This document shows positions 36,637-44,906 of a DNA stretch of 64,000 nucleotides, piece by piece. The notes below the pieces were generated by a model. It made no database searches. It was not told the origin of the DNA and worked only from the letters and a program-made list of their open reading frames with translations. The stretch covers positions 504,626 through 568,625 of the forward strand of contig NZ_NXEJ01000006.1 of assembly GCF_002915175.1 (NCBI RefSeq). The letters are read 5' to 3'. The translations under genes were made by a program, and so were the position numbers. Within the stretch, counting starts at the first letter, position 1; each line of letters opens with the position of its first letter. The DNA comes from Agrobacterium rosae (GTDB lineage Bacteria > Pseudomonadota > Alphaproteobacteria > Rhizobiales > Rhizobiaceae).

Positions 36637-36966
36637 GGTTTTCTGTGATCTCCCTTGAGGCTGGTTCGAAGCCTTCGTTTCTTGCAAGCCTGCCGGTTTG
36701 AAGCGAGCGGCAGCGGCAGTCAAGGACAATGCGGCAACAGTGGCAGACAGGCTTACCTTACAGTGGCAGGCGGCCTCATAAAGTGTGTTGTTAACAGTAA
36801 TCCACAGGCTGAAACGTGGGCGTGATGACCACGAAAAACGAATCGGTTTCGGTCCGTTATGAGTTTACGGCATGGCAGCTATTTCAACAAAGCCTCTTGC
36901 ATATTCCCAATCGCGAAAATAAATAGGGATGAAATAGATAGCGTGCTAATTATAAGGTCTAAGTAT
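36637..36966. other. Divergent promoter region between dnaB and the MarR gene
   Basis: This 330-bp gap must hold promoters for dnaB (minus) and the efflux module (plus). It contains the sequence TAATCCACA (36798-36806), one mismatch from a DnaA box, and AT-rich stretches near 36895-36966. I see no convincing gene or terminator in it. Confidence 0.5.
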
Positions 36967-37422
36967 TTGTCTCGTGCGACAGAAAAAGAGCAGCTTTTCG
37001 ATGAGATGGCGGCTTTCAACCGAAAGCTTAGGTCCTTCTTTGATGCCAGAGTGGCGGAGCAGGGGCTGACGCTTGCCCGCGCCCGGGCGCTTTTTGCCCT
37101 GTCGCGTCGCGGGCCGTTGACCCAGAAGGAGCTGGCCGAGGAGCTGGAAATCGAAACACCAACTTTGGTTCGCGTGCTTGATGCGATGGAGAAACAAAAC
37201 CTCATCGAGCGGCGTTCTGACGAGATCGACCGCCGGGCCAAGCGCGTACACATGACGCCAGATGGCGTAACGACATTTGAGGATGTGCATATGCAGGCAA
37301 AATCCATGCGGGCCGCCATCGCAGCCGATATTTTGACGGATGATATCAGTGCTGCACTGGATGTGGTCCGCCGCCTGTCTGCCAACCTTCAAAATCTCGC
37401 TGGCGAAAAGGTGCAGTCGTGA
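36967..37422 (+). CDS. MarR family transcriptional regulator
   Basis: The 151-aa winged-helix protein has the MarR core TLARARALFALSRRGPLTQKE and the recognition helix region ETPTLVRVLDAMEKQ, followed by the wing IDRRAKRVHMT. It probably represses the efflux genes behind it and responds to a phenolic or other ligand, as in the family. I chose TTG at 36967 because TAAGG lies 9 nt upstream and the length then fits MarR proteins; an ATG at 36859 would add 36 residues without a ribosome site. Its stop overlaps the MFS start (GTGA). Confidence 0.82.
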   Translation: MSRATEKEQLFDEMAAFNRKLRSFFDARVAEQGLTLARARALFALSRRGPLTQKELAEELEIETPTLVRVLDAMEKQNLIERRSDEIDRRAKRVHMTPDGVTTFEDVHMQAKSMRAAIAADILTDDISAALDVVRRLSANLQNLAGEKVQS

Positions 37423-39089
37423 GCAACGCCGTTTCAACCACCCTGGATACGCCAGATGCGGCACCCGAAGCGGTGCCGGAAACACCTGTTGCACCTGCCC
37501 CCCCACCAGAGAAATCCTTTCCTGCAAAGCTTCTTTATATTTTCGCTGGCCTGTCGTTTTTCGTAACGCAGGGCATGGGCATGAACATCGTCATGGCCAA
37601 TATCTACCAGTTACAGGGCGAGTTTTCGGCAACGATTGCCGAGGTCGCGTGGTTGTCTGCGGCCTATATGGCACCTTATGCCACCTTCTCCATCGCACTG
37701 TTCAAGGTGCGCCAGCAATATGGGCTGCGTCCCTTTGCGGAAATCAGCATCATCTGTTTCGTGCTGGCATCCTGTCTCAATCTCTTCGTGACGGATCTGC
37801 ATTCAGCCATTGTCGTACGTTTCGTCAGCGGCATGGCGGCAGCACCGCTGTCATCGCTAGGCTTTCTCTATATTCTCGAAGCTTTTCCGGTACAGCGCAA
37901 GCTGACGCTGGGCCTCAGCATCGCGCTGACGGGGACGCTGCTGTCGGCACCGCTGGCACGCATCATCTCCCCTGAATTGCTGGATATCGATGGCTGGCAG
38001 GCGCTGTACACCATGGAGGTCGGGCTTTCGCTGGCCGTGCTGCCCATCATTTATCTGCTGCCGCTGACGCCACCACCGCGTGCCAAGGTCATCGAGCGCA
38101 TGGACATCTTGAGCTACCTGCTGTTTGCAGGCGGCCTCGGCTGTCTCGCCGTATTCCTCACGCTCGGCCGCTTCTACTGGTGGTTCGAAACGTGGTGGCT
38201 CGGCGTCTTGCTGGCAACCTCCATCGGCCTGCTGGCATTGATGACCGCGATCGAACTTCCTCGTAAAAATCCGATGCTGGACTTGCGCTGGATATTCTCG
38301 CGCACCAACCTGCACCTGATTGCGATCCTGCTGATCTACCGCGCCGTCTCGTCTGAACAGTCTTCCACGGCGGTCAGCCTGTATCAGCAACTGGGCATCT
38401 TGAACGAGCAGACGACCGGGCTCTATGCGCTCATCATCGTTGCGACGCTGCTCGGCGGTGCCTTGTGCGCGTTGTTGATGCTGACGAAATATGTGGATAC
38501 CGCCCATGTCATCGCACTGGCGCTAATCGCGCTCGGTGCCTTCATGGATAGCGGCCTGACCAATCTCGTGCGGCCGGAACAGATGTATCTGAGCCAGGCG
38601 ATGATTGCTTTCGGCGCGGCCATGTTCCTGCCGCCTGTCATGGCGAAAGGATTTGGCGCAGCCTTGGCAAAAGGCCCGCCTTACCTCGTCAACTTCATCA
38701 CCATCTTCATTTTCACGCAGATCACAGGTTCCCTGCTAACGACCGGCCTTCTCGGTTCCTTCGTGACGCTGCGGGAAAAATTCCACTCGAATATTCTGGT
38801 GGAAAGCATCCTCTTGCAGAACCCGCAGGTGGCGCAACGCGTCAGCCAGCTGTCCGCTGGCTACAGCCATGTCATCACCGATGCCGCACTTCTGAAGGCA
38901 GAGGGTCTATCGCTGCTGGGCGCGCAGGTTACGCGCGAGGCTTATATTCTGGCTTATAACGATACGTTTTTGCTGATTTCAGTCTGCGCCGCTGCTGCTC
39001 TTGTCATGCTTTTGCTTCATCTTGCATGGTTACGTCTCAAGTCTCTGCTGAAAAGCGAAGACGAGACCGTGGCCGCACCTCAATCCTGA
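37419..39089 (+). CDS. MFS multidrug transporter, DHA2 (EmrB-like) family
   Basis: The 556-aa inner-membrane protein has a Pro/Ala-rich N-terminus and about 14 hydrophobic helices, the DHA2 pattern. It contains IYQLQGEFSATIAEVAWL and VRFVSGMAAAPLSSLGF. It is probably a proton-driven drug exporter that works with the HlyD-type adaptor that follows. The start is GTG at 37419, overlapping the MarR stop, with AAGG 8-9 nt before it. The 17-bp gap to the adaptor supports an operon. Confidence 0.88.
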   Translation: MSNAVSTTLDTPDAAPEAVPETPVAPAPPPEKSFPAKLLYIFAGLSFFVTQGMGMNIVMANIYQLQGEFSATIAEVAWLSAAYMAPYATFSIALFKVRQQYGLRPFAEISIICFVLASCLNLFVTDLHSAIVVRFVSGMAAAPLSSLGFLYILEAFPVQRKLTLGLSIALTGTLLSAPLARIISPELLDIDGWQALYTMEVGLSLAVLPIIYLLPLTPPPRAKVIERMDILSYLLFAGGLGCLAVFLTLGRFYWWFETWWLGVLLATSIGLLALMTAIELPRKNPMLDLRWIFSRTNLHLIAILLIYRAVSSEQSSTAVSLYQQLGILNEQTTGLYALIIVATLLGGALCALLMLTKYVDTAHVIALALIALGAFMDSGLTNLVRPEQMYLSQAMIAFGAAMFLPPVMAKGFGAALAKGPPYLVNFITIFIFTQITGSLLTTGLLGSFVTLREKFHSNILVESILLQNPQVAQRVSQLSAGYSHVITDAALLKAEGLSLLGAQVTREAYILAYNDTFLLISVCAAAALVMLLLHLAWLRLKSLLKSEDETVAAPQS

Positions 39090-39106
39090 TTGTCCGAGAT
39101 ATAAAA

Positions 39107-40174
39107 ATGCTGAAGAAATTATTCACGCCTCTTACTCTCATCGTTCTCCTGGGCGGCGTCGCCGGTGTGGCGCTGGTGCTTTACGCATGGCGGTTGCCAC
39201 CCTTTTCCAGCTCAGTCGAAATGACCGACAACGCCTATGTGCGCGGCTATGTCACGACCATGAGCCCGCAGGTCAGCGGTTACATCGTCGATGCGCCGGT
39301 CAAGGATTATCAGGAGGTAAAGCAGGGCGACATTCTGGCCAAGGTGGATGACCGCATCTTCCGCCAGAAATTGGCGCAAGCCGAGGCATCGTTGGATAGT
39401 CAGAAGGCGGCCTTCGACAATTCCCGCCAGCAGGAAATCGCCGCCAAGGCGAATATCGCCTCTGGCGAAGCGGCCGTCGATGGCGCACAGGCCTCCCTCA
39501 AGCAGGCCCAGCTTGCAGCCGACCGTCAGGATAGTCTTCTGCGCAGTGGTGCCGGAACCTCCAGTGTGCAGGAAGAAGCACAGGCCAATCTCGACAAGGC
39601 CCGTGCCGGTCTTTCGCAATCGAAAGCAGCGCTTGAGGTGGCCCGTCAGGATCTCCAGACCATCATCATCAACCGTGGTTCCTTGCAGGCCGCAGTCGCC
39701 AATGCAGAAGCAGCCGTGGAACTGGCCAAGATCGATCTGCAAAACACGGAGATTCACGCGCCTAGGGATGGCAAGCTCGGCGAAGTCGGCGTTCGCATAG
39801 GACAGTATGTGGCGGCTGGAACGCAGCTGATGGCGGTCGTGCCGCATGACGTCTGGGTCGTTGCCAACTTCAAGGAAACGCAGCTCGGCGGAATGGAAGC
39901 AGGGCAGGTGGTTTCGATTTCCGTCGATGCCCTGCATCGCCGGAAGCTGACGGGCAAAGTAGAACGCTTCGCCCCCGCCGCCGGCTCCGAATTCGCGGTC
40001 ATCAAACCGGATAACGCCACTGGCAACTTCGTGAAAATCGCGCAGCGTCTCGGCGTGCGCATCTCCATCGATCCGGACCAGCCGCTGGCTGCCGAGCTTT
40101 CGCCCGGCATGTCCGTGGTGGTGCGGGTGGATAAGGCCGTCGCTCCGGCAGGCGCTGAAACGGCTAAAAAATAA
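39107..40174 (+). CDS. HlyD/EmrA family membrane fusion protein
   Basis: The 355-aa periplasmic adaptor has one N-terminal transmembrane helix (TLIVLLGGVAGVALVLYAW), a lipoyl-like half (TMSPQVSGYIVDAPVKDYQ), a long coiled-coil rich in Ala/Gln (about 85-215) and a beta-barrel domain (GTQLMAVVPHDVWVVANFKE). It bridges the MFS pump to an outer-membrane channel. The channel gene is not adjacent. The ATG at 39107 is preferred because the frame upstream lies inside the MFS gene. Confidence 0.9.
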   Translation: MLKKLFTPLTLIVLLGGVAGVALVLYAWRLPPFSSSVEMTDNAYVRGYVTTMSPQVSGYIVDAPVKDYQEVKQGDILAKVDDRIFRQKLAQAEASLDSQKAAFDNSRQQEIAAKANIASGEAAVDGAQASLKQAQLAADRQDSLLRSGAGTSSVQEEAQANLDKARAGLSQSKAALEVARQDLQTIIINRGSLQAAVANAEAAVELAKIDLQNTEIHAPRDGKLGEVGVRIGQYVAAGTQLMAVVPHDVWVVANFKETQLGGMEAGQVVSISVDALHRRKLTGKVERFAPAAGSEFAVIKPDNATGNFVKIAQRLGVRISIDPDQPLAAELSPGMSVVVRVDKAVAPAGAETAKK

Positions 40175-40299
40175 AAAAAGTTTTCTCCACGCTCATCCTT
40201 CCCATGCCTACGATCTCCCCACGTCCGCAGCCGGAATGTGTCGCGAAACATTTGGCGGGAGGCGGAGGTTGGTGGTTGGTTGTAGACGTGCAGCCGGAC

Positions 40300-40500
40300 A
40301 CTAGAATTGGTGGACCGACCACCTCGATCCGAGGACCATTCACGGCTTCGGAAAATCGAGGCGGCGAAGTTTCACCGGAAACTGCTTATAAATCTCAGGC
40401 CGGGTCTTTTATGATCCGGCTTGAGCAAGACGACCGGGGCCACGCAAATGCGGAGCCAACGACAAACACCAAACCAAAGACATATCCGCATTTGCGTGTG
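40300..40500. other. Intergenic region with a row of strong hairpins (candidate structured RNA)
   Basis: In the 697-bp gap after the adaptor gene, four inverted repeats follow each other. They are GGTGG/CCACC (40309-40323), CCTCG/CGAGG (40322-40334), a 13-bp stem (40394-40406 with 40413-40425) and a 14-bp perfect stem (40441-40454 with 40485-40498) around a 30-nt A/C-rich loop. The 13-bp stem has two G-U wobbles if read on the plus strand, which would be A-C mismatches on the minus strand, favouring a plus-strand RNA. I cannot match it to a known RNA family. A 119-aa open frame across it has no family features. Confidence 0.45.
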
Positions 40501-40604
40501 TTCTTGGGGTCGAGGGTAAAGCAAGCCACGGGTGCAGGGCACCGCGTGAACGGCGAAGCGTGACCAAAGTGGAATTAGTTTTGTCGTAGAAATTTTTTGA
40601 CGTA

Positions 40605-40786
40605 GCGGGTGGGGTTTACCTCCCTCTGTCCTGCCGGACATCTCCCCCACAGGTGGGGAGATCGAATCGCGGCACGCTTGCGGCCATCTCAGACGTCGAG
40701 ACAGAGGCTGCGTCAGTGCGCCCAGCCAATCTCCCTCCTTGTGGGGGAGATGTCCGGCAGGACAGAGGGGGGTAAGCCCCACCCGC
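40605..40786. repeat. Rhizobial intergenic mosaic repeat, copy B
   Basis: This 182-bp element matches copy A at 26679-26862 over its palindromic arms (CCTGCCGGACATCTCCCCCAC and its reverse complement, both present) and has complementary ends, GCGGGTGGGG and CCCCACCCGC. The middle 40-45 bp differ between the copies. It sits between the candidate RNA region and the rplI terminator. Confidence 0.85.
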
Positions 40787-40808
40787 GACGCCCCACCAAC
40801 CCCATAAA

Positions 40809-40842
40809 ACCCAAAAACCCCGAATGTCGCCATCCGGGGTTT
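40809..40842 (-). terminator. Rho-independent terminator after rplI
   Basis: AAACCCCG/CGGGGTTT form an 8-bp stem with a 12-nt loop (40815-40842). The minus strand then continues into TTTTTGGGTTTT. It lies 30 bp beyond the rplI stop. Confidence 0.75.
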
Positions 40843-40871
40843 CAGTATTCAGTTCAACAGGCCAGAGACGA

Positions 40872-41453
40872 TTATTCGTCGTCGCCTTCGCCGTTGAATT
40901 CTGCGTCTGGATCAAAGAAGTCTTCTGGACGAAGAGCGTCTTCGTCAACGCCGTAGATGGCGTCGGCGGATGTGAGGCTTTCGCCCTTGGCCTGACGCTC
41001 TGCTTCTTCAGCCGAACGGGCAACGTTCAGTTCAACCTGAAGCTCGACTTCGGCGTGCAGGTGAAGCGTTACGTTGTGCAGACCGATTGTCTTGATCGGT
41101 GTGTTGAGTTCGACCTGGTTGCGGCCGATGTTGAAGCCTTCAGCGCCGAGGATTTCAACAACGTCACGAGCAGCAACAGAGCCGTACATCTGGCCAGTTT
41201 CGCCAGCAGAACGGACAACGATGAAGCTCTTGCCAGCCAATGCGTCGGCAACGGTCTGTGCTTCGGACTTGCGCTCAAGGTTACGAGCTTCGAGCGTTGC
41301 GCGCTCGGATTCGAAACGGGTCTTGTTGGCAGCGTTGGCGCGAAGTGCCTTGCCGTGTGGCAGCAGGAAGTTACGTGCGTAGCCATCGCGAACCTTTACG
41401 GTTTCGCCCATCTGGCCAAGCTTTGCGATGCGTTCGAGAAGAATGACTTCCAT
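40872..41453 (-). CDS. rplI: 50S ribosomal protein L9
   Basis: The 193-aa protein binds 23S rRNA and supports decoding accuracy. The N-terminal signature [19 protein letters not shown] and [16 protein letters not shown] is complete. The C-terminal acidic tail of about 40 residues ([17 protein letters not shown]) is an extension common in rhizobial L9. It ends the rpsF-rpsR-DUF2232-rplI set. Confidence 0.97.
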   Translation of the reverse strand: MEVILLERIAKLGQMGETVKVRDGYARNFLLPHGKALRANAANKTRFESERATLEARNLERKSEAQTVADALAGKSFIVVRSAGETGQMYGSVAARDVVEILGAEGFNIGRNQVELNTPIKTIGLHNVTLHLHAEVELQVELNVARSAEEAERQAKGESLTSADAIYGVDEDALRPEDFFDPDAEFNGEGDDE

Positions 41454-41467
41454 CTTCTTGATCCTTT

Positions 41468-42439
41468 CTAAGGTTTGGTTTCGTTATTGTCAGGGTTCCG
41501 TGGTGGCGTGAGGGAGATCGTGCTGCGCACGTCGCTCAAACCAAGCACAAGAATGAGAAGCAGCGGAAAGACGAAGACCGCCGATATGTAAGCCAGGACC
41601 AGAACCGGCCAGCGCCAGTCCTTGCCCTTGGAACGATGATGCAGGGAGGCATAGCCCGCCATGATGAAGCCTGCGCCGAAGGTGCCGCAGACGACCGCGC
41701 CGACCATCGCCACGGTGCCTCCGAGGAAGGTGAGGACAATGCCGCCGAGGAAGATGAAGATCGCGTTGCGGTGCATGCGCAGTGCGGCTGCGATATCTTC
41801 ACGCGGGCGCAGACCCTTGCCGAAGGAGCGAACCGCACGGCTGGCGAAATAATAGGCTGCAAACAGCATGATGACCCAGAGACCGCCCTGAACCATCGGC
41901 AGCATCAGCACCAAAAGTGTTTTCGTCTGCGCAAGCGCCGTCGCATCCGGCGTGAAGGCTGCTTCGCGCGTCTGCACCGACGCCATCATCACATCGACCA
42001 GTTGCGACACGAGGTCGGGGCCATAACCGATCATCGTGCCGAGGACGATGACGGAGACGGTGATGAGCGCGCAGAGATGCAGGACGATACCCGAAAGCGG
42101 ATACCATGCCATCAGATCGTCAGGGCCACCCAACTCGGATGCAGGACGCGCCAGATTGGCAAGGTGAGACAGCCAGCCAGCCGGGATCAGCGTAAATATC
42201 GCGATCGTCACGGCGAAGACGGGAGATACGGCGAGGGCACCGAGGAAACCAGCTGAGAGAATGGCGATGATGGCAGACACATTGCCCCAGCCCAGCCCGG
42301 CAACGAGAACCGGCATGGCGGAGGCAGCATAAAGCAGGAAAGACATCGACGACTGTGCGGTTGCGCCGAGCGTTAGAAACGCTGCGCATATGCCGGCAAG
42401 AATGCCGGGAATCAGCACTGTCTGGTTCAATTTTGGCAA
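41468..42439 (-). CDS. DUF2232 family membrane protein
   Basis: The 323-aa protein has about eight hydrophobic helices and belongs to DUF2232 (YybS-like). The start is TTG at 42439, with AGGA 7 nt upstream; the next ATG ([13 protein letters not shown]) would drop the first helix. It lies between rpsR and rplI, where these alphaproteobacteria often carry such a gene. Its role is unknown; the position suggests co-expression with ribosomal proteins although a terminator precedes it. Confidence 0.84.
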   Translation of the reverse strand: MPKLNQTVLIPGILAGICAAFLTLGATAQSSMSFLLYAASAMPVLVAGLGWGNVSAIIAILSAGFLGALAVSPVFAVTIAIFTLIPAGWLSHLANLARPASELGGPDDLMAWYPLSGIVLHLCALITVSVIVLGTMIGYGPDLVSQLVDVMMASVQTREAAFTPDATALAQTKTLLVLMLPMVQGGLWVIMLFAAYYFASRAVRSFGKGLRPREDIAAALRMHRNAIFIFLGGIVLTFLGGTVAMVGAVVCGTFGAGFIMAGYASLHHRSKGKDWRWPVLVLAYISAVFVFPLLLILVLGLSDVRSTISLTPPRNPDNNETKP

Positions 42440-42557
42440 GTCGCTGTCCTGCTGAACTTTGTAGCAGTTAGAGGATGGTCCGTTAGAACCGCGTCCCCAA
42501 CATGGGTTTTCATTTCAAGATCGATCCACGCCCAACGCGGAAGGATGTCGTCATGGA

Positions 42558-42588
42558 GAAAACGAGGCCGCGCAAACGCGCAGCCTCG
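42558..42588 (-). terminator. Terminator between rpsR and the DUF2232 gene
   Basis: CGAGGCTGCGC/GCGCGGCCTCG on the minus strand form an 11-bp stem with one T-G wobble and a short loop, followed by TTTTC. Readthrough would be needed if DUF2232 and rplI share the rpsF promoter. Confidence 0.65.
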
Positions 42589-42597
42589 CAGATTATA

Positions 42598-42846
42598 TTA
42601 GGTCAGAACGTATGGCAGCAGGCCGAGGAAACGAGCGCGCTTGATCGCCTGAGCGAGTTCGCGCTGCTTCTTCTGGGAAACAGCTGTGATACGGGAAGGA
42701 ACGATCTTGCCACGCTCAGAAATGTAGCGCTGCAGAAGACGTACGTCCTTGTAGTCGATCTTCGGAGCGTTTGCGCCGGAGAAAGGGCACGTCTTGCGAC
42801 GGCGGTGGAACGGGCGGCGTGCCTGGGAAGAAGATGCGTCAGCCAT
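42598..42846 (-). CDS. rpsR: 30S ribosomal protein S18
   Basis: The 82-aa protein has the conserved S18 core [19 protein letters not shown] and [20 protein letters not shown]. It binds S6 in the small subunit platform. It is 12 bp downstream of rpsF, the usual pair. Confidence 0.97.
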   Translation of the reverse strand: MADASSSQARRPFHRRRKTCPFSGANAPKIDYKDVRLLQRYISERGKIVPSRITAVSQKKQRELAQAIKRARFLGLLPYVLT

Positions 42847-42858
42847 TATATATGCTCC

Positions 42859-43329
42859 TTATGCACGGTCTTCGCGCGGACGGCGCGGACGGTCTTCACG
42901 GTCGCCGAAGCCACCTTCGCGAGGTGGACGAGGACCACGATCGAAGCCACCTTCACGTGGGCCACGGTCAGGACGGTCGCCATCGCGGCGAGGACGGTCG
43001 TCACGGTCGCGCTTCTGCATCATTGCAGATGGGCCTTCTTCGTGGGCTTCCACGGAGATGGTCATGTAGCGAAGAACGTCTTCGTTGATGCGCATCTGGC
43101 GCTCGATTTCGTGGATCGCCGGTGCCGGAGCATCGATGTCCATGAGAGCGTAGTGAGCCTTGCGGTTCTTCTTGATGCGGTATGTCAGGGACTTGAGGCC
43201 CCAGTTTTCGACGCGTCCGACCTTACCGCCGTACGATTCGATAACGCCCTTGTACTGCTCGACAAGTGCGTCGACCTGCTGGGCAGTGATATCCTGCCGG
43301 GCAAGGAAGATGTGTTCGTAAAGAGCCAT
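42859..43329 (-). CDS. rpsF: 30S ribosomal protein S6
   Basis: The 156-aa protein has the S6 fold ([18 protein letters not shown] and [20 protein letters not shown]). It also has a long C-terminal tail rich in Arg, Asp and Gly with repeated DRPRR-type elements, typical of alphaproteobacterial S6. It begins the ribosomal operon behind a promoter at 43553-43581 and a leader of about 220 nt. Confidence 0.97.
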   Translation of the reverse strand: MALYEHIFLARQDITAQQVDALVEQYKGVIESYGGKVGRVENWGLKSLTYRIKKNRKAHYALMDIDAPAPAIHEIERQMRINEDVLRYMTISVEAHEEGPSAMMQKRDRDDRPRRDGDRPDRGPREGGFDRGPRPPREGGFGDREDRPRRPREDRA

Positions 43330-43552
43330 TTAAGCTTTGCCTTTCTTGCGTTTCATTCATCACCCGGCAACGGCGCTAAGCCTCAACGACTGCTCCTGTT
43401 TGGCAAAAGCCAAGGGCAAGAAAAGCGTTGTTCGAGACGGTCGAGAGCGGAGACACGGGAGGCCGGAAACCTTATGGTCCTGCTGTTTCGTCACCGAAAC
43501 CAGCCCTCCGTTCAGCCACCAGCCAATTGGACCGGGTGTTGTGAACAGCGCG

Positions 43553-43581
43553 CTTATACGGATTTTTGGGCCGAATGCAAG
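43553..43581 (-). promoter_or_regulatory. Predicted sigma-70 type promoter for rpsF-rpsR
   Basis: On the minus strand CTTGCA is followed after 17 bp by TATAAG, a good match to the alphaproteobacterial housekeeping consensus. The transcript would start near 43546, giving a leader of about 217 nt before the rpsF ATG. Confidence 0.6.
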
Positions 43582-43614
43582 CGCGCTGCCCGAAAAAGCA
43601 TGGTTTGTGCCGCG

Positions 43615-44658
43615 TCAGATCGGCATCGGGTACTGCCGGTGAATGTCGGCAATGCTTTTCAGGACCTCGTCCGAAAGCTTGATATCGGCTGCCGCAATAT
43701 CCGTCTTCAGCTGTTCCATGGTCGTCGCTCCGATGATGGAGGATGCCATGAAGGGGCGGGACAGGGTGAAGGCGATGGCGAGTTGGGATGGGTCCAGGTC
43801 GTGTTCGTAAGCCAGTTCGAGATAGGCCTTGACCGGGGCTTCCTGCAATGGCTGCAAGCGTCCGCCGATATCCTTGTTGATCGAACCGCGTGAACCGTCC
43901 GGGCGACCGCCATTCTGGTATTTGCCGGTCAGAATGCCGCCTGCCAGTGGTGAGTAGGCCAGCAGGCCGACCTGTTCGTGGTGGGAGACTTCGGCTAGGT
44001 CCAGATCGAACGACCGGTACAGAAGGTTATATTCGTTCTGAATGGAGGCGACGCGCGGCAGGCCTTTGGCTTCGGCGATGTCGACGTATTTCTGCGTGCC
44101 CCAGGCGCTTTCATTGGAAAGGCCGATGGCGCGGATTTTGCCGGCCTTGACCAGTTCGCCCAGCGTTTCCAGCTTTTCGGTGATTTCGGACAGCGTCTTT
44201 TCGGTGTTCTGCGTCGAAGCGTCGAAACCCCATACGCCACGGAAATGGTAGGTACCGCGGTTGGGCCAATGGATCTGGTAGAGATCGATATAATCGGTCT
44301 TCAGGCGTGCAAGGCTGGTATCGACGGCCTCGCGAATCGAGGCGGCATCGATATCGCGGCCACCTCTGATGTAGTCACGACCGGAGCCTGCGACCTTGGT
44401 GGCCAGCACGATATCCTTGCGCTTGCCGGTCTTCTGGAACCATGTGCCGATATATTCTTCGGTGCGGCCCTGCGTTTCAGGCGAAACCGGCGTGGTGGGA
44501 TAAAGCTCGGCGGTGTCGAAGAAATTGACGCCGTTCTCGACGGCATAATCCATCTGTTCGTGCGCTTCGGCCTCGGTGTTCTGCGTGCCCCACGTCATGG
44601 TGCCGAGGCAGATTTCCGACACGGAAATGCCCGTACGTCCCAGGGTGTTATGTTTCAT
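43615..44658 (-). CDS. Aldo/keto reductase, Tas-like
   Basis: The 347-aa NADPH-dependent oxidoreductase has LGRTGISVSEICLGTMTWG, the catalytic Asp/Tyr in FFDTAELYP, Lys in LATKVAG, His in YQIHWPNRGTYHF and the GLSNESAWGT segment. It resembles Tas of E. coli. Natural substrate unknown. The ATG at 44658 has AGGA 7 nt upstream; the open frame extends further upstream without a site. It is divergent from the Nramp-like gene. Confidence 0.9.
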   Translation of the reverse strand: MKHNTLGRTGISVSEICLGTMTWGTQNTEAEAHEQMDYAVENGVNFFDTAELYPTTPVSPETQGRTEEYIGTWFQKTGKRKDIVLATKVAGSGRDYIRGGRDIDAASIREAVDTSLARLKTDYIDLYQIHWPNRGTYHFRGVWGFDASTQNTEKTLSEITEKLETLGELVKAGKIRAIGLSNESAWGTQKYVDIAEAKGLPRVASIQNEYNLLYRSFDLDLAEVSHHEQVGLLAYSPLAGGILTGKYQNGGRPDGSRGSINKDIGGRLQPLQEAPVKAYLELAYEHDLDPSQLAIAFTLSRPFMASSIIGATTMEQLKTDIAAADIKLSDEVLKSIADIHRQYPMPI

Positions 44659-44814
44659 GGAAATGTCCTGATGATTGGCTGATGGCTTGGAAGGTGCGCT
44701 GGAGACTATCTCTGATTTGGCCAAGCGCAAGAAAAAACATTCCAGAAAATTCAATGCTTATGGCCATTATCAAGCGATTTATCTCTCAAGGGTAGCAATT
44801 CAGGTTTGACTATT

Positions 44815-44844
44815 GCAAAAACGGGGATGCATTTCCCTTTTTGC
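44815..44844. promoter_or_regulatory. Dyad GCAAAAA-N16-TTTTTGC before the Nramp-like gene
   Basis: Perfect 7-bp arms flank a partly symmetric centre with TGCA in the middle. It lies 63 bp upstream of the start, just after a TTGACT that could be a -35 box (44806-44811). Its location suits an operator controlling metal uptake; the binding protein is unknown. Confidence 0.4.
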
Positions 44845-44906
44845 GCGCAACCATTTTCTGCTGTGTGCATTTGGGTTCGATCATAAACCAGCGCGGAGGA
44901 CCGTGA

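Noticed and set aside
35143-36648. A 501-codon plus-strand frame antisense to dnaB
   Set aside because: Mirror of a conserved GC-rich gene; no recognisable domain or ribosome site.
40204-40563. A 119-codon plus-strand frame after the HlyD-type gene
   Set aside because: Composition and lack of any motif argue against coding; the DNA is dominated by inverted repeats that fit a structured RNA better.
42502-43893. A 463-codon plus-strand frame across rpsR, rpsF and the leader
   Set aside because: It is opposite two ribosomal protein genes and spans the rpsF promoter; an artefact of base composition.
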